This document shows positions 1-7,048 of a stretch of 12,362 nucleotides of DNA, piece after piece. The DNA is taken from contig CAYMCP010000086.1 of NCBI GenBank assembly GCA_964388965.1, positions 1-12,362 on the forward strand. Reading direction: 5' to 3'. Each line of letters begins with the position of its first letter. Within the stretch, counting starts at the first letter, position 1. The position numbers and the translations under genes were made by a program. This DNA is from Albibeggiatoa sp964388965 (GTDB lineage: Bacteria; Pseudomonadota; Gammaproteobacteria; Beggiatoales; Beggiatoaceae). The notes beneath the pieces are model-generated. The model worked only from the letters and a program-made list of their open reading frames with translations. It searched no databases and was not told the DNA's origin.

Positions 1-978
1 TTCTGTCTTTGCAACACACATTATAACCTCAATAGACTTTTTCGGAGTTTTCAGATTTAAAGTATTGAGATTTAAAAGTTCTTCTAACCCTTTTATGTTT
101 TGTAGTGAATTATAGCTCAAATTTAGATTGCTTAGATTTACAAGTCTATTTAACTCTTTGATACTCTTCAATCCATTACTGCCAAGGTCTAAATGTGTAA
201 GATTTACTAATTGTTCTAATTCTGTCAAACTTTTTAATTTAGCAGCACTTAGACCTAAACCTATTAGACTTTTTAATTCTTCTAATCCTTCTAGGGTTTG
301 TAATCTATTAAATGCTAGATTTAAACTTATTAATTGCGTTAGTTTTCCAATGCTTTGCAGTCTATTCCAACCCAAATTTAAATGAGTCAGATTTTTAAGT
401 TGCTCTAGTCCTTCCATGCTTTGTAATTGATTTTCACTCAAATCTAAACGGCTCAGATATGATAATTGTTCTAGTTTTCGCACACTTTGCAATTTATTAT
501 TACTCAAATATAAACTGCGCAAATTCGATAACTGCAAAACCCAGTCTGGAATTTCTATCAAACGATGATTGCGAATTTCTAATAATTCTAAATTGGGTAA
601 ATCAAAAATTCCTGCTGGCGCGTCATAAGAAAACAAAGTGAGTTTTAAACCCAAAATATTCTCAGGCGATAATTTTAAGTTTTGAAAATCCGCATAATGC
701 ACAATTAATCCAGCTATATCAGCCACATGCCGCAATGGATTACCACGCAAATCAAGCCGTTTTAAATGTTTTAATTGCTGAATTTCATCGGGAATAATTT
801 GAATCGCGTTGTCAGTTAAAATCAATTCTTCCAAATGCGTGAGTTGATACACTTCTGGCGGGATAATGGGCAAATAAATATCTGAATCACCTTGCCAACC
901 CTTCAAATCCAAAGACTTATCTTGATTCTGCGCACATTGCTGGATTTTTTCTAAGATGTCAGGTGGAGTTTTGAACAT
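1..978 (-). CDS. Leucine-rich-repeat protein, N-terminal part (runs off left edge)
   Basis: The frame is open for 326 codons from ATG at 978 to the window edge, so the gene is incomplete at its C terminus. An AGGA stretch lies about 8 nt before the ATG. There is no signal peptide, so the visible part is probably cytoplasmic. Leucine-rich repeats of the LxxLxxLxLxxNxL type start at residues 46 and 69. A non-repeat insert follows (about 91-126). Repeats resume at 127, 150, 172, 194, 213, 235, 257, 279 and 301. Most are 22 residues long, but the one at 194-212 is only 19. The pattern dissolves after residue 310 (TPKKSIEVIM), so another domain probably follows outside the window. LRR arrays of this kind mediate protein binding. 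In some bacteria they precede Roc/COR GTPase domains (Roco proteins), but no GTPase motif is visible here. The partner and role are unknown. The gene is divergent from the exonuclease-like gene. Confidence 0.85.
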   Translation of the reverse strand, partial: MFKTPPDILEKIQQCAQNQDKSLDLKGWQGDSDIYLPIIPPEVYQLTHLEELILTDNAIQIIPDEIQQLKHLKRLDLRGNPLRHVADIAGLIVHYADFQNLKLSPENILGLKLTLFSYDAPAGIFDLPNLELLEIRNHRLIEIPDWVLQLSNLRSLYLSNNKLQSVRKLEQLSYLSRLDLSENQLQSMEGLEQLKNLTHLNLGWNRLQSIGKLTQLISLNLAFNRLQTLEGLEELKSLIGLGLSAAKLKSLTELEQLVNLTHLDLGSNGLKSIKELNRLVNLSNLNLSYNSLQNIKGLEELLNLNTLNLKTPKKSIEVIMCVAKTE

Positions 979-1067
979 GGTTTTAATCCTTTTTTTTTGT
1001 AAATGGCTAGAGAATTTCTTATTCCCGAATGGCATCAGGAAATAAGGTAACATATTGATCATTGTTC

Positions 1068-1115
1068 ACTGTTGATTGATAATTGCTGACTATTATTTTT
1101 AACTGTTGATTGATA
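1068..1115. repeat. 14-bp direct repeat pair upstream of the exonuclease-like gene
   Basis: ACTGTTGATTGATA occurs at 1068-1081 and again at 1102-1115, identical and 34 bp apart start to start. The last A of the second copy is the A of the ATG chosen for the downstream gene. The pair lies in the 136-bp space between two divergent genes. It could be an operator-like site or a small slippage duplication; the sequence does not decide. Confidence 0.55.
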
Positions 1116-1909
1116 TGAATATATTTGCTTTTGATATAGAAACCGTACCAGATATTGAATTTGGGCGTAAATTATACGGTTATTCCACAGAAATGGCGAC
1201 ATTGGATGATAAAGCCGTAGAACGGATTATGCTGTATGAATGCAATCGCAACTTAGAGCATCCACTCGATACGGTAAAATTGCATTTACAAAAAATTGTC
1301 GCTATTTCCGTTGTGTTTCGTTTTGACGGTTATTTTAGAGGTGGAAAAAAAGACACGTTAAAAGCATTACCTTTGGGCAACATAGACAGCTCTGAACAAG
1401 AATTATTGCACCAATTTTTTGATACAATTAACAAATACACCTCAGCACAACCTAATTTAACGCTAGTTTCGTGGAATGGTAACGGTTTTGGTTTACCCGT
1501 TTTACACTATCGAGCCTTAAAGTATGGCATTAATGCTAATAATTATTGGCACACTAATTACACTTATCGTTATGGTACGCATCACATTGATATTATGGAT
1601 AAATTAGCTAATTATCAGCCCAGTGCATTTGCCTCCCTAGACGAAATTGCTAACATGTTAGGCTTTCCCGGAAAAATGGGCATAGACAATGGTAAAGTGT
1701 GGGATACTTATTTGGCAGGTGACATCCAACCCATTCGAGATTATTGCGAAATCAATGTACTGAATATTTTCTTAGTTTATTTACAATTTGAGCTAATGCG
1801 TGGACATTTAACCTCAGAAACGCTTAGGCTCGAATATGATAGGCTGCGTGAATACCTACAACAAAGCAATAAAGCACATTTAATGGCATTTTTAGAAGCA
1901 TGGCATTGA
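1115..1909 (+). CDS. PolB-like DEDDy 3'-5' exonuclease-fold protein with altered active site
   Basis: This 264-residue protein resembles the bacterial family of predicted 3'-5' exonucleases related to the proofreading domain of family-B DNA polymerases (DNA_pol_B_exo2 type). ExoI is intact: FDIET gives Asp7 and Glu9. The ExoII region reads SWNGNGFGLPVLHYRAL, where the family normally has NGxxFDLP, so the metal-binding Asp is Gly126 (codon GGT at 1490). ExoIII reads YCEINVLN in place of the usual YCExDVLN, so the Asp of the YxxxD motif is Asn214 (codon AAT at 1754). Each change needs one base substitution from an Asp codon. The signature C-terminal text (FPGKMGIDNGKVWD, LQFELMRG) is retained. 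Two of four metal ligands are therefore missing and nuclease activity is doubtful, though the reading frame is intact. ATG 1115 is preferred because it lies 7 residues before the ExoI Asp; an in-frame TTG at 1106 is possible. No clear Shine-Dalgarno sequence is visible. Confidence 0.85.
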   Translation: MNIFAFDIETVPDIEFGRKLYGYSTEMATLDDKAVERIMLYECNRNLEHPLDTVKLHLQKIVAISVVFRFDGYFRGGKKDTLKALPLGNIDSSEQELLHQFFDTINKYTSAQPNLTLVSWNGNGFGLPVLHYRALKYGINANNYWHTNYTYRYGTHHIDIMDKLANYQPSAFASLDEIANMLGFPGKMGIDNGKVWDTYLAGDIQPIRDYCEINVLNIFLVYLQFELMRGHLTSETLRLEYDRLREYLQQSNKAHLMAFLEAWH

Positions 1910-1917
1910 TCAAGATT

Positions 1918-1945
1918 TTGTTTAAAGAGACTAATAGTTTATAAT
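1918..1945 (+). promoter_or_regulatory. Sigma70-type promoter for the NfeD-TonB unit
   Basis: TTGTTT (1918-1923) and a perfect TATAAT (1940-1945) are separated by 16 bp. They lie just after the exonuclease-like gene and about 100 bp before the NfeD start. This predicts a start point near 1952 and a 5' leader of about 90 nt. It is the best -10 match seen in the window, but it was judged by eye only. Confidence 0.55.
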
Positions 1946-2045
1946 GCTTTAACTATCAATTACTTTTTAAATATTTTAAAGGCGTTTCTTAATTTTCATG
2001 ATCTCAAAGACGCTAAATGCAATATCAAACTTCTGGATATAAAAC

Positions 2046-3371
2046 ATGTTAATTCGTAACGTATTATGCTTACTTAGCTTATTATTTTCGCCTATGCTCG
2101 CAGCGCAATCCGCTTGGGTATTGACCATTGATGACGCAATTGGTCCTGCAACAGCCAATTACATTGAGCGCGGTATCAACAAAGCTCAAGAACAACGTGC
2201 CAAATTAATTATTTTACGAATAGATACACCCGGTGGTTTAGATAGTTCTATGCGCCAGATTATTAAAGCAATTATCAACTCACCCATACCCGTTGCCAGT
2301 TATGTAAGTCCGTCGGGGGCGCGAGCGGCTAGTGCCGGCACATACATTCTATATGCTAGCCATATTGCTGCGATGTCTCCCGCAACTAACTTAGGTGCTG
2401 CAACACCAGTCCAAATAAGCAGTTTTGAGGACTTATCACCTCCCGAATTACCTGACACGAAGGAAACAGGAGCATCTTCACCACGACCAGCTACAGAAAA
2501 AAAAGCAGTTAATGATGCTGAAGCCTATATCCGCTCCTTAGCACAAATGCACGGACGTAATGAAGAATGGGCTGCTAAAGCAGTATTAGAAGCCGCTAGC
2601 CTGTCAGCACAAGCCGCCCTAGAAAATAACGTGATTGATTTAATCGCTGAAGATTTACAAGATTTATTACGTCAAATTGAAGGACGTACAATTAAAATGT
2701 TCGGACAAGCGACGATTTTAACGAATACTAGCCAACTTAGTTTAAAAATTGTAGCCCCCGATTGGCGCAGTAAACTCTTATCCGTACTCACTAATCCCAA
2801 TATTGCGTATATTTTAATGCTATTAGGGATTTACGGCTTATTTTTCGAGTTAATGAATCCCGGCAGCGTCGTACCGGGCGTAATTGGTGGAATTTGTTTA
2901 ATTTTAGCATTATTCGCATTTCAAGTTTTACCCGTTAATTACGCAGGTTTATTACTGATTTTACTAGGTTATGCGTTTATGATTGCTGAAGGCTTTGTGC
3001 CAAGTTTCGGCATTTTAGGAATTGGTGGCGTTATTTCATTTATTATCGGCTCGATTATTTTGCTAGACACCGACCTACCACAATATCAAATTTCTAAGAC
3101 TTTAATTTTATCCATTGGTATAATCAGCATTGGATTTTTTATTTTTATCATCAATTGGGCAATAAAATCACATAAAATGCCTAAAATAACCGGAATAGAG
3201 GGTATTATTGGTGAAATCGGCGAATGTGTTGAATCAGTACCATTGCGTATACATGTACATGGCGAAAATTGGAAAGCGCAAGCAAATCAAATAATTGAAG
3301 TGGGACAAACAGTTCAAGTGACTGCAATTCATGGCTTAGAACTAACCGTTACCCCTATAGCGAGGAAATAA
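2046..3371 (+). CDS. NfeD-family membrane-bound serine protease (ClpP-class, long form)
   Basis: The 441-residue protein has the full NfeD1b layout. Residues 1-20 form a signal peptide (cleavage near LAA-QS). Residues 23-215 form a ClpP-like protease domain, with the nucleophile region SGARAASAGTY giving Ser96 and a probable general-base Lys153 in the KAVNDAEAYIRSLA segment, a Ser-Lys dyad as in archaeal 1510-type proteases. About four to five membrane helices follow at 250-372. A C-terminal OB-fold domain (380-440) carries the TGIEGIIGEIG and HGENWKA signatures. The protease should face the periplasm. Family members are thought to cleave the hydrophobic tail of stomatin/SPFH partners and to act in membrane quality control. 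The usual slipin gene is not next to it; instead a TonB-like gene starts at the very next base. A variable loop at 125-150 is rich in Pro, Ser and acidic residues. The ribosome site is weak (GGAT). Confidence 0.9.
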   Translation: MLIRNVLCLLSLLFSPMLAAQSAWVLTIDDAIGPATANYIERGINKAQEQRAKLIILRIDTPGGLDSSMRQIIKAIINSPIPVASYVSPSGARAASAGTYILYASHIAAMSPATNLGAATPVQISSFEDLSPPELPDTKETGASSPRPATEKKAVNDAEAYIRSLAQMHGRNEEWAAKAVLEAASLSAQAALENNVIDLIAEDLQDLLRQIEGRTIKMFGQATILTNTSQLSLKIVAPDWRSKLLSVLTNPNIAYILMLLGIYGLFFELMNPGSVVPGVIGGICLILALFAFQVLPVNYAGLLLILLGYAFMIAEGFVPSFGILGIGGVISFIIGSIILLDTDLPQYQISKTLILSIGIISIGFFIFIINWAIKSHKMPKITGIEGIIGEIGECVESVPLRIHVHGENWKAQANQIIEVGQTVQVTAIHGLELTVTPIARK

Positions 3372-4277
3372 ATGACTGCAACGATTTCTCCAGCAATCGA
3401 GCGTTTAATTACAACTATCTTTATTTCTACTGTTTTTCATGTTTTTATAATCTTTGGTATAAGTTTTCTGATACCAGAGCCGAGTCCACGTAAAAATATC
3501 TCAATGGAAGTGATTTTAGTACAAAAAAGCTCTGAATCAAAACCAGAAAAAGCGGATTTTTTAGCGCAAACAAATCAGGAAGGTGGTGGAATGGAGCAAG
3601 AAGTGCATCGCCCAACCAGCCCTACTCCCGCACCTTTTCCAGACATTGTGCCTAAACCCATCTCAACACCACCGCCTAGTGAGGCTGCAAGCAAACCGAA
3701 ACCGACGCAAATTGCGCAAATTACTGCGCCAAAACCCAATAAATATAAAATCGATCCGAAACCTAATCAAATTGCACCACAAGAACCCGGTGAGCTTGGT
3801 CAAGGGAAGCAAGAAATTAATACGCCAGATATTTCTGCATTAACTTTAATTAATAATGCGCGTGCTTCTGTTGCCAGCATTCAGGCAGAGCTAGATGAAA
3901 AGTTTGTTGCGTATTCCAAACGTCCACATCACAAATTTATTAGCGCGAGTACTCAAGAATATAAATTTGCAGCGTATATGGATGCGTGGCGGCAAAAAAT
4001 AGAAAATATTGGTACGTTAAATTTTCCCAAAGAAGCGCAAAAAAAGAATATTTCTGGACAATTAACTTTAGATGTGGCGTTAAACAGGGATGGTACAATT
4101 CACAGTTTGAAAATTTTAAAATATTCTAAACATGCTATTTTAGACAAAGCGGCAGTGCGTATTGTGCGTATGTCTGCACCTTTTGCCCCATTTCCACGAA
4201 ATATTAGTGATGAAGTCGATATTTTACATATTACGCGCACTTGGGTATTTGAATATGGCACGGTGACAAGCCATTAA
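3372..4277 (+). CDS. TonB-family energy transducer
   Basis: The 301-residue protein has one N-terminal membrane helix (about 12-34), a long Pro/Lys-rich periplasmic linker (about 50-145) and a TonB C-terminal domain (about 203-296, beginning WRQKIENIGTLNFPKEA and holding SGQLTLDVALNRDGTIHSLKI). Within the helix Ser19 and His23 keep the SxxxH spacing that E. coli TonB (Ser16/His20) needs for coupling to ExbB/ExbD. It should carry proton-motive-force energy to outer-membrane receptors or related envelope machinery. No exbB, exbD or receptor gene lies in the window, so the client is unknown. The ATG directly abuts the NfeD stop codon. A good ribosome site (GAGGAAATAA) lies inside the end of that gene, pointing to one transcript and coupled translation. 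Confidence 0.88.
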   Translation: MTATISPAIERLITTIFISTVFHVFIIFGISFLIPEPSPRKNISMEVILVQKSSESKPEKADFLAQTNQEGGGMEQEVHRPTSPTPAPFPDIVPKPISTPPPSEAASKPKPTQIAQITAPKPNKYKIDPKPNQIAPQEPGELGQGKQEINTPDISALTLINNARASVASIQAELDEKFVAYSKRPHHKFISASTQEYKFAAYMDAWRQKIENIGTLNFPKEAQKKNISGQLTLDVALNRDGTIHSLKILKYSKHAILDKAAVRIVRMSAPFAPFPRNISDEVDILHITRTWVFEYGTVTSH

Positions 4278-4310
4278 TAAGCTTTTAGCTGTGGGTAACA
4301 CTTATTTTTT
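4276..4310 (+). terminator. Weak possible terminator after the TonB-like gene
   Basis: AATAAG (4276-4281) can pair with CTTATT (4301-4306). A small GTG/CAC stem lies inside, and a run of T closes the site. The stem is short and AT-rich with a long loop, so it is a marginal intrinsic terminator. It overlaps the last base pairs of the TonB-like reading frame. Confidence 0.3.
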
Positions 4311-4506
4311 ATAAGCTGATTTTAAAAAATATCTCCAAATATAACCTTCACTGAAATGTCACATAGTTGAGTTAGAATTAATCCAGTTGAAATTCCACGA
4401 TCATTAATAAATTACTTCATTGCTTAGATTGATCTTTTACGTTCTAATTTATTTTTTTTGCAATGTATAACTTAAAAATCTAAAAAAACCTAATGGTAAA
4501 TTGGTC

Positions 4507-5859
4507 ATGCAAATGCGTAAGCCCGCCTTATTTTCACTAAATAACATTAAGTCGCTTGCTAAGGGACGCTTGCCCGGACAAGTTATTATTCAATATACCG
4601 ATAAATGTAATGCTTCTTGTGTTCAGTGTGGTATGCGTCAGAGTAATAAATATCCACGTACAACCTTAAATGTGGATGATACGAAACGTATTTTAGACGC
4701 AATGGTTGAGCGGGGTGTACAAGCTGTGTCTTTTACTGGCGGCGAGCCACTGTTGTGTTTGACGGAAATTACAGAATGTATCCATCATGCACGCGATATT
4801 GGAATTAAATATATTCGTACTGGAACAAATGGTTTTATTTTCAAAGGCTCACATAAAGCAGAATTTGAAGCTAAAATGCACAAAATAGCCGAAAGTCTTG
4901 CTAAATCTGGATTGTATACATTTTGGGTTAGCGTCGATTCTGCCAAGCCTGAAGTGCACGAAAAAAATCGAGGTTTACCCGGTACTATCGCAGGTATGGA
5001 AAAAGCGTTGCCTATTTTTCACGAATATGGGTTATATCCTTCAGCAAATTTAGGAATTAATCGTTATTTGGGTGGTCGTGACAATTTGCCGCCAACGGGT
5101 GACGATTTCGATGCACAAATTTTTTACCAACACTTTAGACAGAGTTTTAAACAATTTTATAGTTTTGTTGAATCATTGGGTTTTACTATCGTAAATGCTT
5201 GTTATCCCATGAGTTTGGATAAGGATGAAGCAACGGAAAATGCGGTGTATACTGCCACTTCTGAAGATGATTTTATTCGTTTTACGACGCAAGAAAAATT
5301 ATCTTTATTCAAAGCACTGTTTGATACGATTCCAGAATTTCGGCACCGATTACAGATTTTTACTCCACGCAGTTCCCTAATGGCATTAATTAAACATTAT
5401 GAAGGCGATACTGAAGCGAGTTACGCTTGTCGTGGTGGGATTGATTTCTTTTTTATTGATTCAAAAGATATGAATACTTATCCATGTGGCTATCGTGGTA
5501 CGGAAAATATGGGGAAGTTTTGGGATTTGGATTTAAATGCGATTGATAAAAAAGCATGGTGTAAACAGTGTGATTGGGAGTGTTTCCGCGATCCGTCCGA
5601 ATTGGCAGGACCACTGTTAGACGTGTTTCAGCAGCCATTAAGCTTGACTAAAAAATTGTTGACCGACCGCAATTACAGTAAATTATGGTTAGAAGATATG
5701 CGTTATTATCAAGCGTGTCATTATTTTAATGCTAATTTGGCACCTGATATGAAAAAATTAGCGAAATTCAAACCGGAAAGTTTTCGTATTTTAAAAAGTC
5801 CTAGTAGTGCTGATATTTCCGCAACCGTTCCATTAAATAGAGCAGACATATCGTTGTGA
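4507..5859 (+). CDS. Radical SAM enzyme with C-terminal SPASM-like cysteine cluster
   Basis: From ATG 4507 the product is 450 residues. The radical SAM cluster motif CxxxCxxC is at Cys34, Cys38 and Cys41 (DKCNASCVQCG), followed by SFTGGEP (75-81) of the SAM-binding region. The C-terminal part has five cysteines, Cys308, Cys327 (TYPCGYRG), Cys352, Cys355 and Cys359 (WCKQCDWECF). This resembles the SPASM/twitch extensions that bind a second iron-sulfur cluster. SPASM enzymes often modify peptides or proteins, but no precursor-peptide gene is obvious nearby and I do not recognise the specific subfamily. It lacks the FRCNLAC text of HpnH. An in-frame TTG at 4501 and ATG at 4513 are alternative starts; none has a clear ribosome site. 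The 229-bp AT-rich gap upstream suggests its own promoter. The stop codon lies inside a hairpin repeat. Confidence 0.85.
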   Translation: MQMRKPALFSLNNIKSLAKGRLPGQVIIQYTDKCNASCVQCGMRQSNKYPRTTLNVDDTKRILDAMVERGVQAVSFTGGEPLLCLTEITECIHHARDIGIKYIRTGTNGFIFKGSHKAEFEAKMHKIAESLAKSGLYTFWVSVDSAKPEVHEKNRGLPGTIAGMEKALPIFHEYGLYPSANLGINRYLGGRDNLPPTGDDFDAQIFYQHFRQSFKQFYSFVESLGFTIVNACYPMSLDKDEATENAVYTATSEDDFIRFTTQEKLSLFKALFDTIPEFRHRLQIFTPRSSLMALIKHYEGDTEASYACRGGIDFFFIDSKDMNTYPCGYRGTENMGKFWDLDLNAIDKKAWCKQCDWECFRDPSELAGPLLDVFQQPLSLTKKLLTDRNYSKLWLEDMRYYQACHYFNANLAPDMKKLAKFKPESFRILKSPSSADISATVPLNRADISL

Positions 5860-6006
5860 CGCTAGTGCGTGCAATTGGACGCCACCGTGCATCGTCCAAA
5901 GAAAAATCTCGTTCTATGCACCGCGTAGAACGAATCACTGACACACCCCGTCATGCAAAAAGAAGTTAATGCGTCTATATCTGGCAACGACACTGTGTGT
6001 CGTCAC
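5854..6006. repeat. Cluster of five short GC-rich hairpin repeats
   Basis: Five small inverted repeats are packed into about 150 bp. Unit 1, 5854-5874: imperfect, with core ACGC/GCGT at 5859-5870, covering the radical SAM stop codon. Unit 2, 5875-5899: TTGGACG and CGTCCAA arms. Unit 3, 5909-5933: TCGTTCTA and TAGAACGA arms. Unit 4, 5939-5953: TGAC and GTCA arms. Unit 5, 5988-6002: CGACAC and GTGTCG arms, followed by TCACGA. Several share a core related to CGCGGTGCGTC on one strand or the other (for example TGCACCGCG inside unit 3). The arms differ between units but stay self-complementary. They may act as transcript-end or mRNA-stabilising hairpins, or be mobile REP-like repeats. Confidence 0.7.
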
Positions 6007-6081
6007 GAAGAAATAATTATCAAAAATAATGATTATTGCTGGAATCTATCTACAAAGTTAAAATACGTTTTGTTTTTCAAT

Positions 6082-6110
6082 CTGAAAATCACGCTAAAAC
6101 GCGCTATACT
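6082..6110 (+). promoter_or_regulatory. Sigma70-type promoter for the exported unknown protein
   Basis: CTGAAA (6082-6087) and TATACT (6105-6110) are 17 bp apart, and the gene's ATG follows about 30 bp downstream. The -10 matches consensus at five of six positions and the -35 at four of six. The predicted leader is about 23 nt. Confidence 0.5.
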
Positions 6111-6139
6111 AAGCCTACATTTCAATTTAAAGGTCTTTT

Positions 6140-6907
6140 ATGATGAAAACACTCACTTTTTGGACGATTTTATTATGTAGTTCGACTCTCACGGCGGCGG
6201 AAATTGACCTCAGTAAAGCCTACATCATTCCAGATGGCACAAAAAAAACAAATGAATTGGTGATTGGTGGCGTAGAAACAATAAGCGGTGATAGGGTTTT
6301 GATTGAGGATTTTCTGTTGAATTTTTTTGTAGATGAGGAAAATTTACAACAGGTTGATGTGTTAGGCACGAGACAAACTGTTGACGCAGATTTGTTACAA
6401 CAACGCCTACGCGGTACAACGTGGGTTGGCGATTATAATAGTGGACAAACTGTTTATCTGACAACTTTAACTTTTCAGACTATTCAAAATGGTTTTGTCG
6501 TAGCGGAAGTAGAGCATAGAACCGCTGAGCCTGAGCCTAGTAAAAAATTAGTGGTGCAGGTTTTAGGCGAAATTAAAACGCAATTTTTAGTAGATTTAGA
6601 TGCCGATGACCCTAACAATGATCCGACTTGGGTTGATGCCAGCACGAATGATGTGATTTATCCAGAATCTTACATTAGACATTTAATCCGTTTACGTCGT
6701 GGTGATTATATCGAAATGATTCATCCCGGACGCGGCTGGGGACGTTTTAATGTGTATGACTTGGCATTGGAAGATGGTAAGTTGAAAGGTAGTGTTTACG
6801 TGCCTGCGGAAAATTATAGTAGTGCAAATACACTTGGTAACGGTACGATAGACTTATCTGAACAAAGCCCTATACCTATTATACGAGATAATAGTGCATT
6901 TGAGTAA
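6140..6907 (+). CDS. Exported protein of unknown function
   Basis: I do not recognise this 255-residue protein. It starts with a short signal peptide (MMKTLTFWTILLCSSTLTAA, cleavage near residue 20). Cys13 does not sit in a proper lipobox (Leu precedes it), so it is probably a soluble periplasmic or secreted protein and not a lipoprotein. The mature part is acidic and free of cysteine. It is rich in alternating hydrophobic/polar stretches (TTWVGDYNSGQTVYLTTLTF, FVVAEVEHRT, KKLVVQVLGEIKTQFLVD), which suggests a beta-strand fold. A basic stretch (RHLIRLRRGDYIEMIHPGRG, about 190-210) follows. AAAGG lies a few bases before ATG 6140; the adjacent ATG at 6143 is equally possible. A promoter is visible upstream. 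It sits alone between the hairpin cluster and the SH3b-dacB pair and shares an exported destination with them. Confidence 0.75.
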   Translation: MMKTLTFWTILLCSSTLTAAEIDLSKAYIIPDGTKKTNELVIGGVETISGDRVLIEDFLLNFFVDEENLQQVDVLGTRQTVDADLLQQRLRGTTWVGDYNSGQTVYLTTLTFQTIQNGFVVAEVEHRTAEPEPSKKLVVQVLGEIKTQFLVDLDADDPNNDPTWVDASTNDVIYPESYIRHLIRLRRGDYIEMIHPGRGWGRFNVYDLALEDGKLKGSVYVPAENYSSANTLGNGTIDLSEQSPIPIIRDNSAFE

Positions 6908-6914
6908 TTTATTG

Positions 6915-6930
6915 ATTGTTAATTAACAAT
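6915..6930. repeat. Perfect 16-bp palindrome
   Basis: ATTGTTAATTAACAAT is a perfect palindrome without a loop, 8 bp after the stop of the exported unknown gene and about 118 bp before the SH3b gene. It could be a dimeric regulator site for the downstream pair, but no second copy was seen in the window and AT-rich DNA yields such palindromes by chance. Confidence 0.35.
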
Positions 6931-7000
6931 GCCAGTAGTGTAATTGGTCAATTTGGGTGTGCAAAGTGTCTGTTTTGCGACTAGATTAAATTTTTTGGCT

Positions 7001-7009
7001 TGCTATATG
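7001..7009 (+). promoter_or_regulatory. Extended -10 promoter candidate for the SH3b-dacB unit
   Basis: TGCTATATG combines the TGn extension with a TATATG -10 element, about 40 bp before the SH3b start. No good -35 element is at the right distance, which is acceptable for extended -10 promoters. Judged by eye. Confidence 0.3.
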
Positions 7010-7048
7010 CCAGTGTGTCATATCACAATTGATTTTGAGGAGGAATAA

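Noticed and set aside
1..460. Regular 66-bp periodicity suggesting a CRISPR or satellite array
   Set aside because: The period equals one 22-residue leucine-rich repeat in an open frame and the units are diverged with no spacers.
128..641. Plus-strand frames rich in Leu, Asn and Phe at the left end
   Set aside because: They are antisense reflections of the leucine-rich repeats on the minus strand.
1022..1041. Imperfect palindrome TTCCCGAATGGCATCAGGAA as an operator
   Set aside because: Only six of ten position pairs are complementary and the centre does not pair, so it is not distinguishable from chance.
4507..5859. Identification as the hopanoid enzyme HpnH
   Set aside because: The cluster motif and its surroundings (TDKCNASCVQCGM) and the five-cysteine C terminus do not fit HpnH, and no hopanoid genes are nearby.
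5953..6180. 75-codon plus-strand frame downstream of the radical SAM gene, considered as a precursor peptide
   Set aside because: It runs through the hairpin repeats and the promoter and overlaps the start of the exported protein gene in another frame. It lacks a ribosome site and shows no core-peptide pattern.
6140..6907. Lipoprotein assignment for the exported unknown protein because of Cys13
   Set aside because: The residues before the cysteine (ILL) do not form a lipobox, which needs a small residue at -1.
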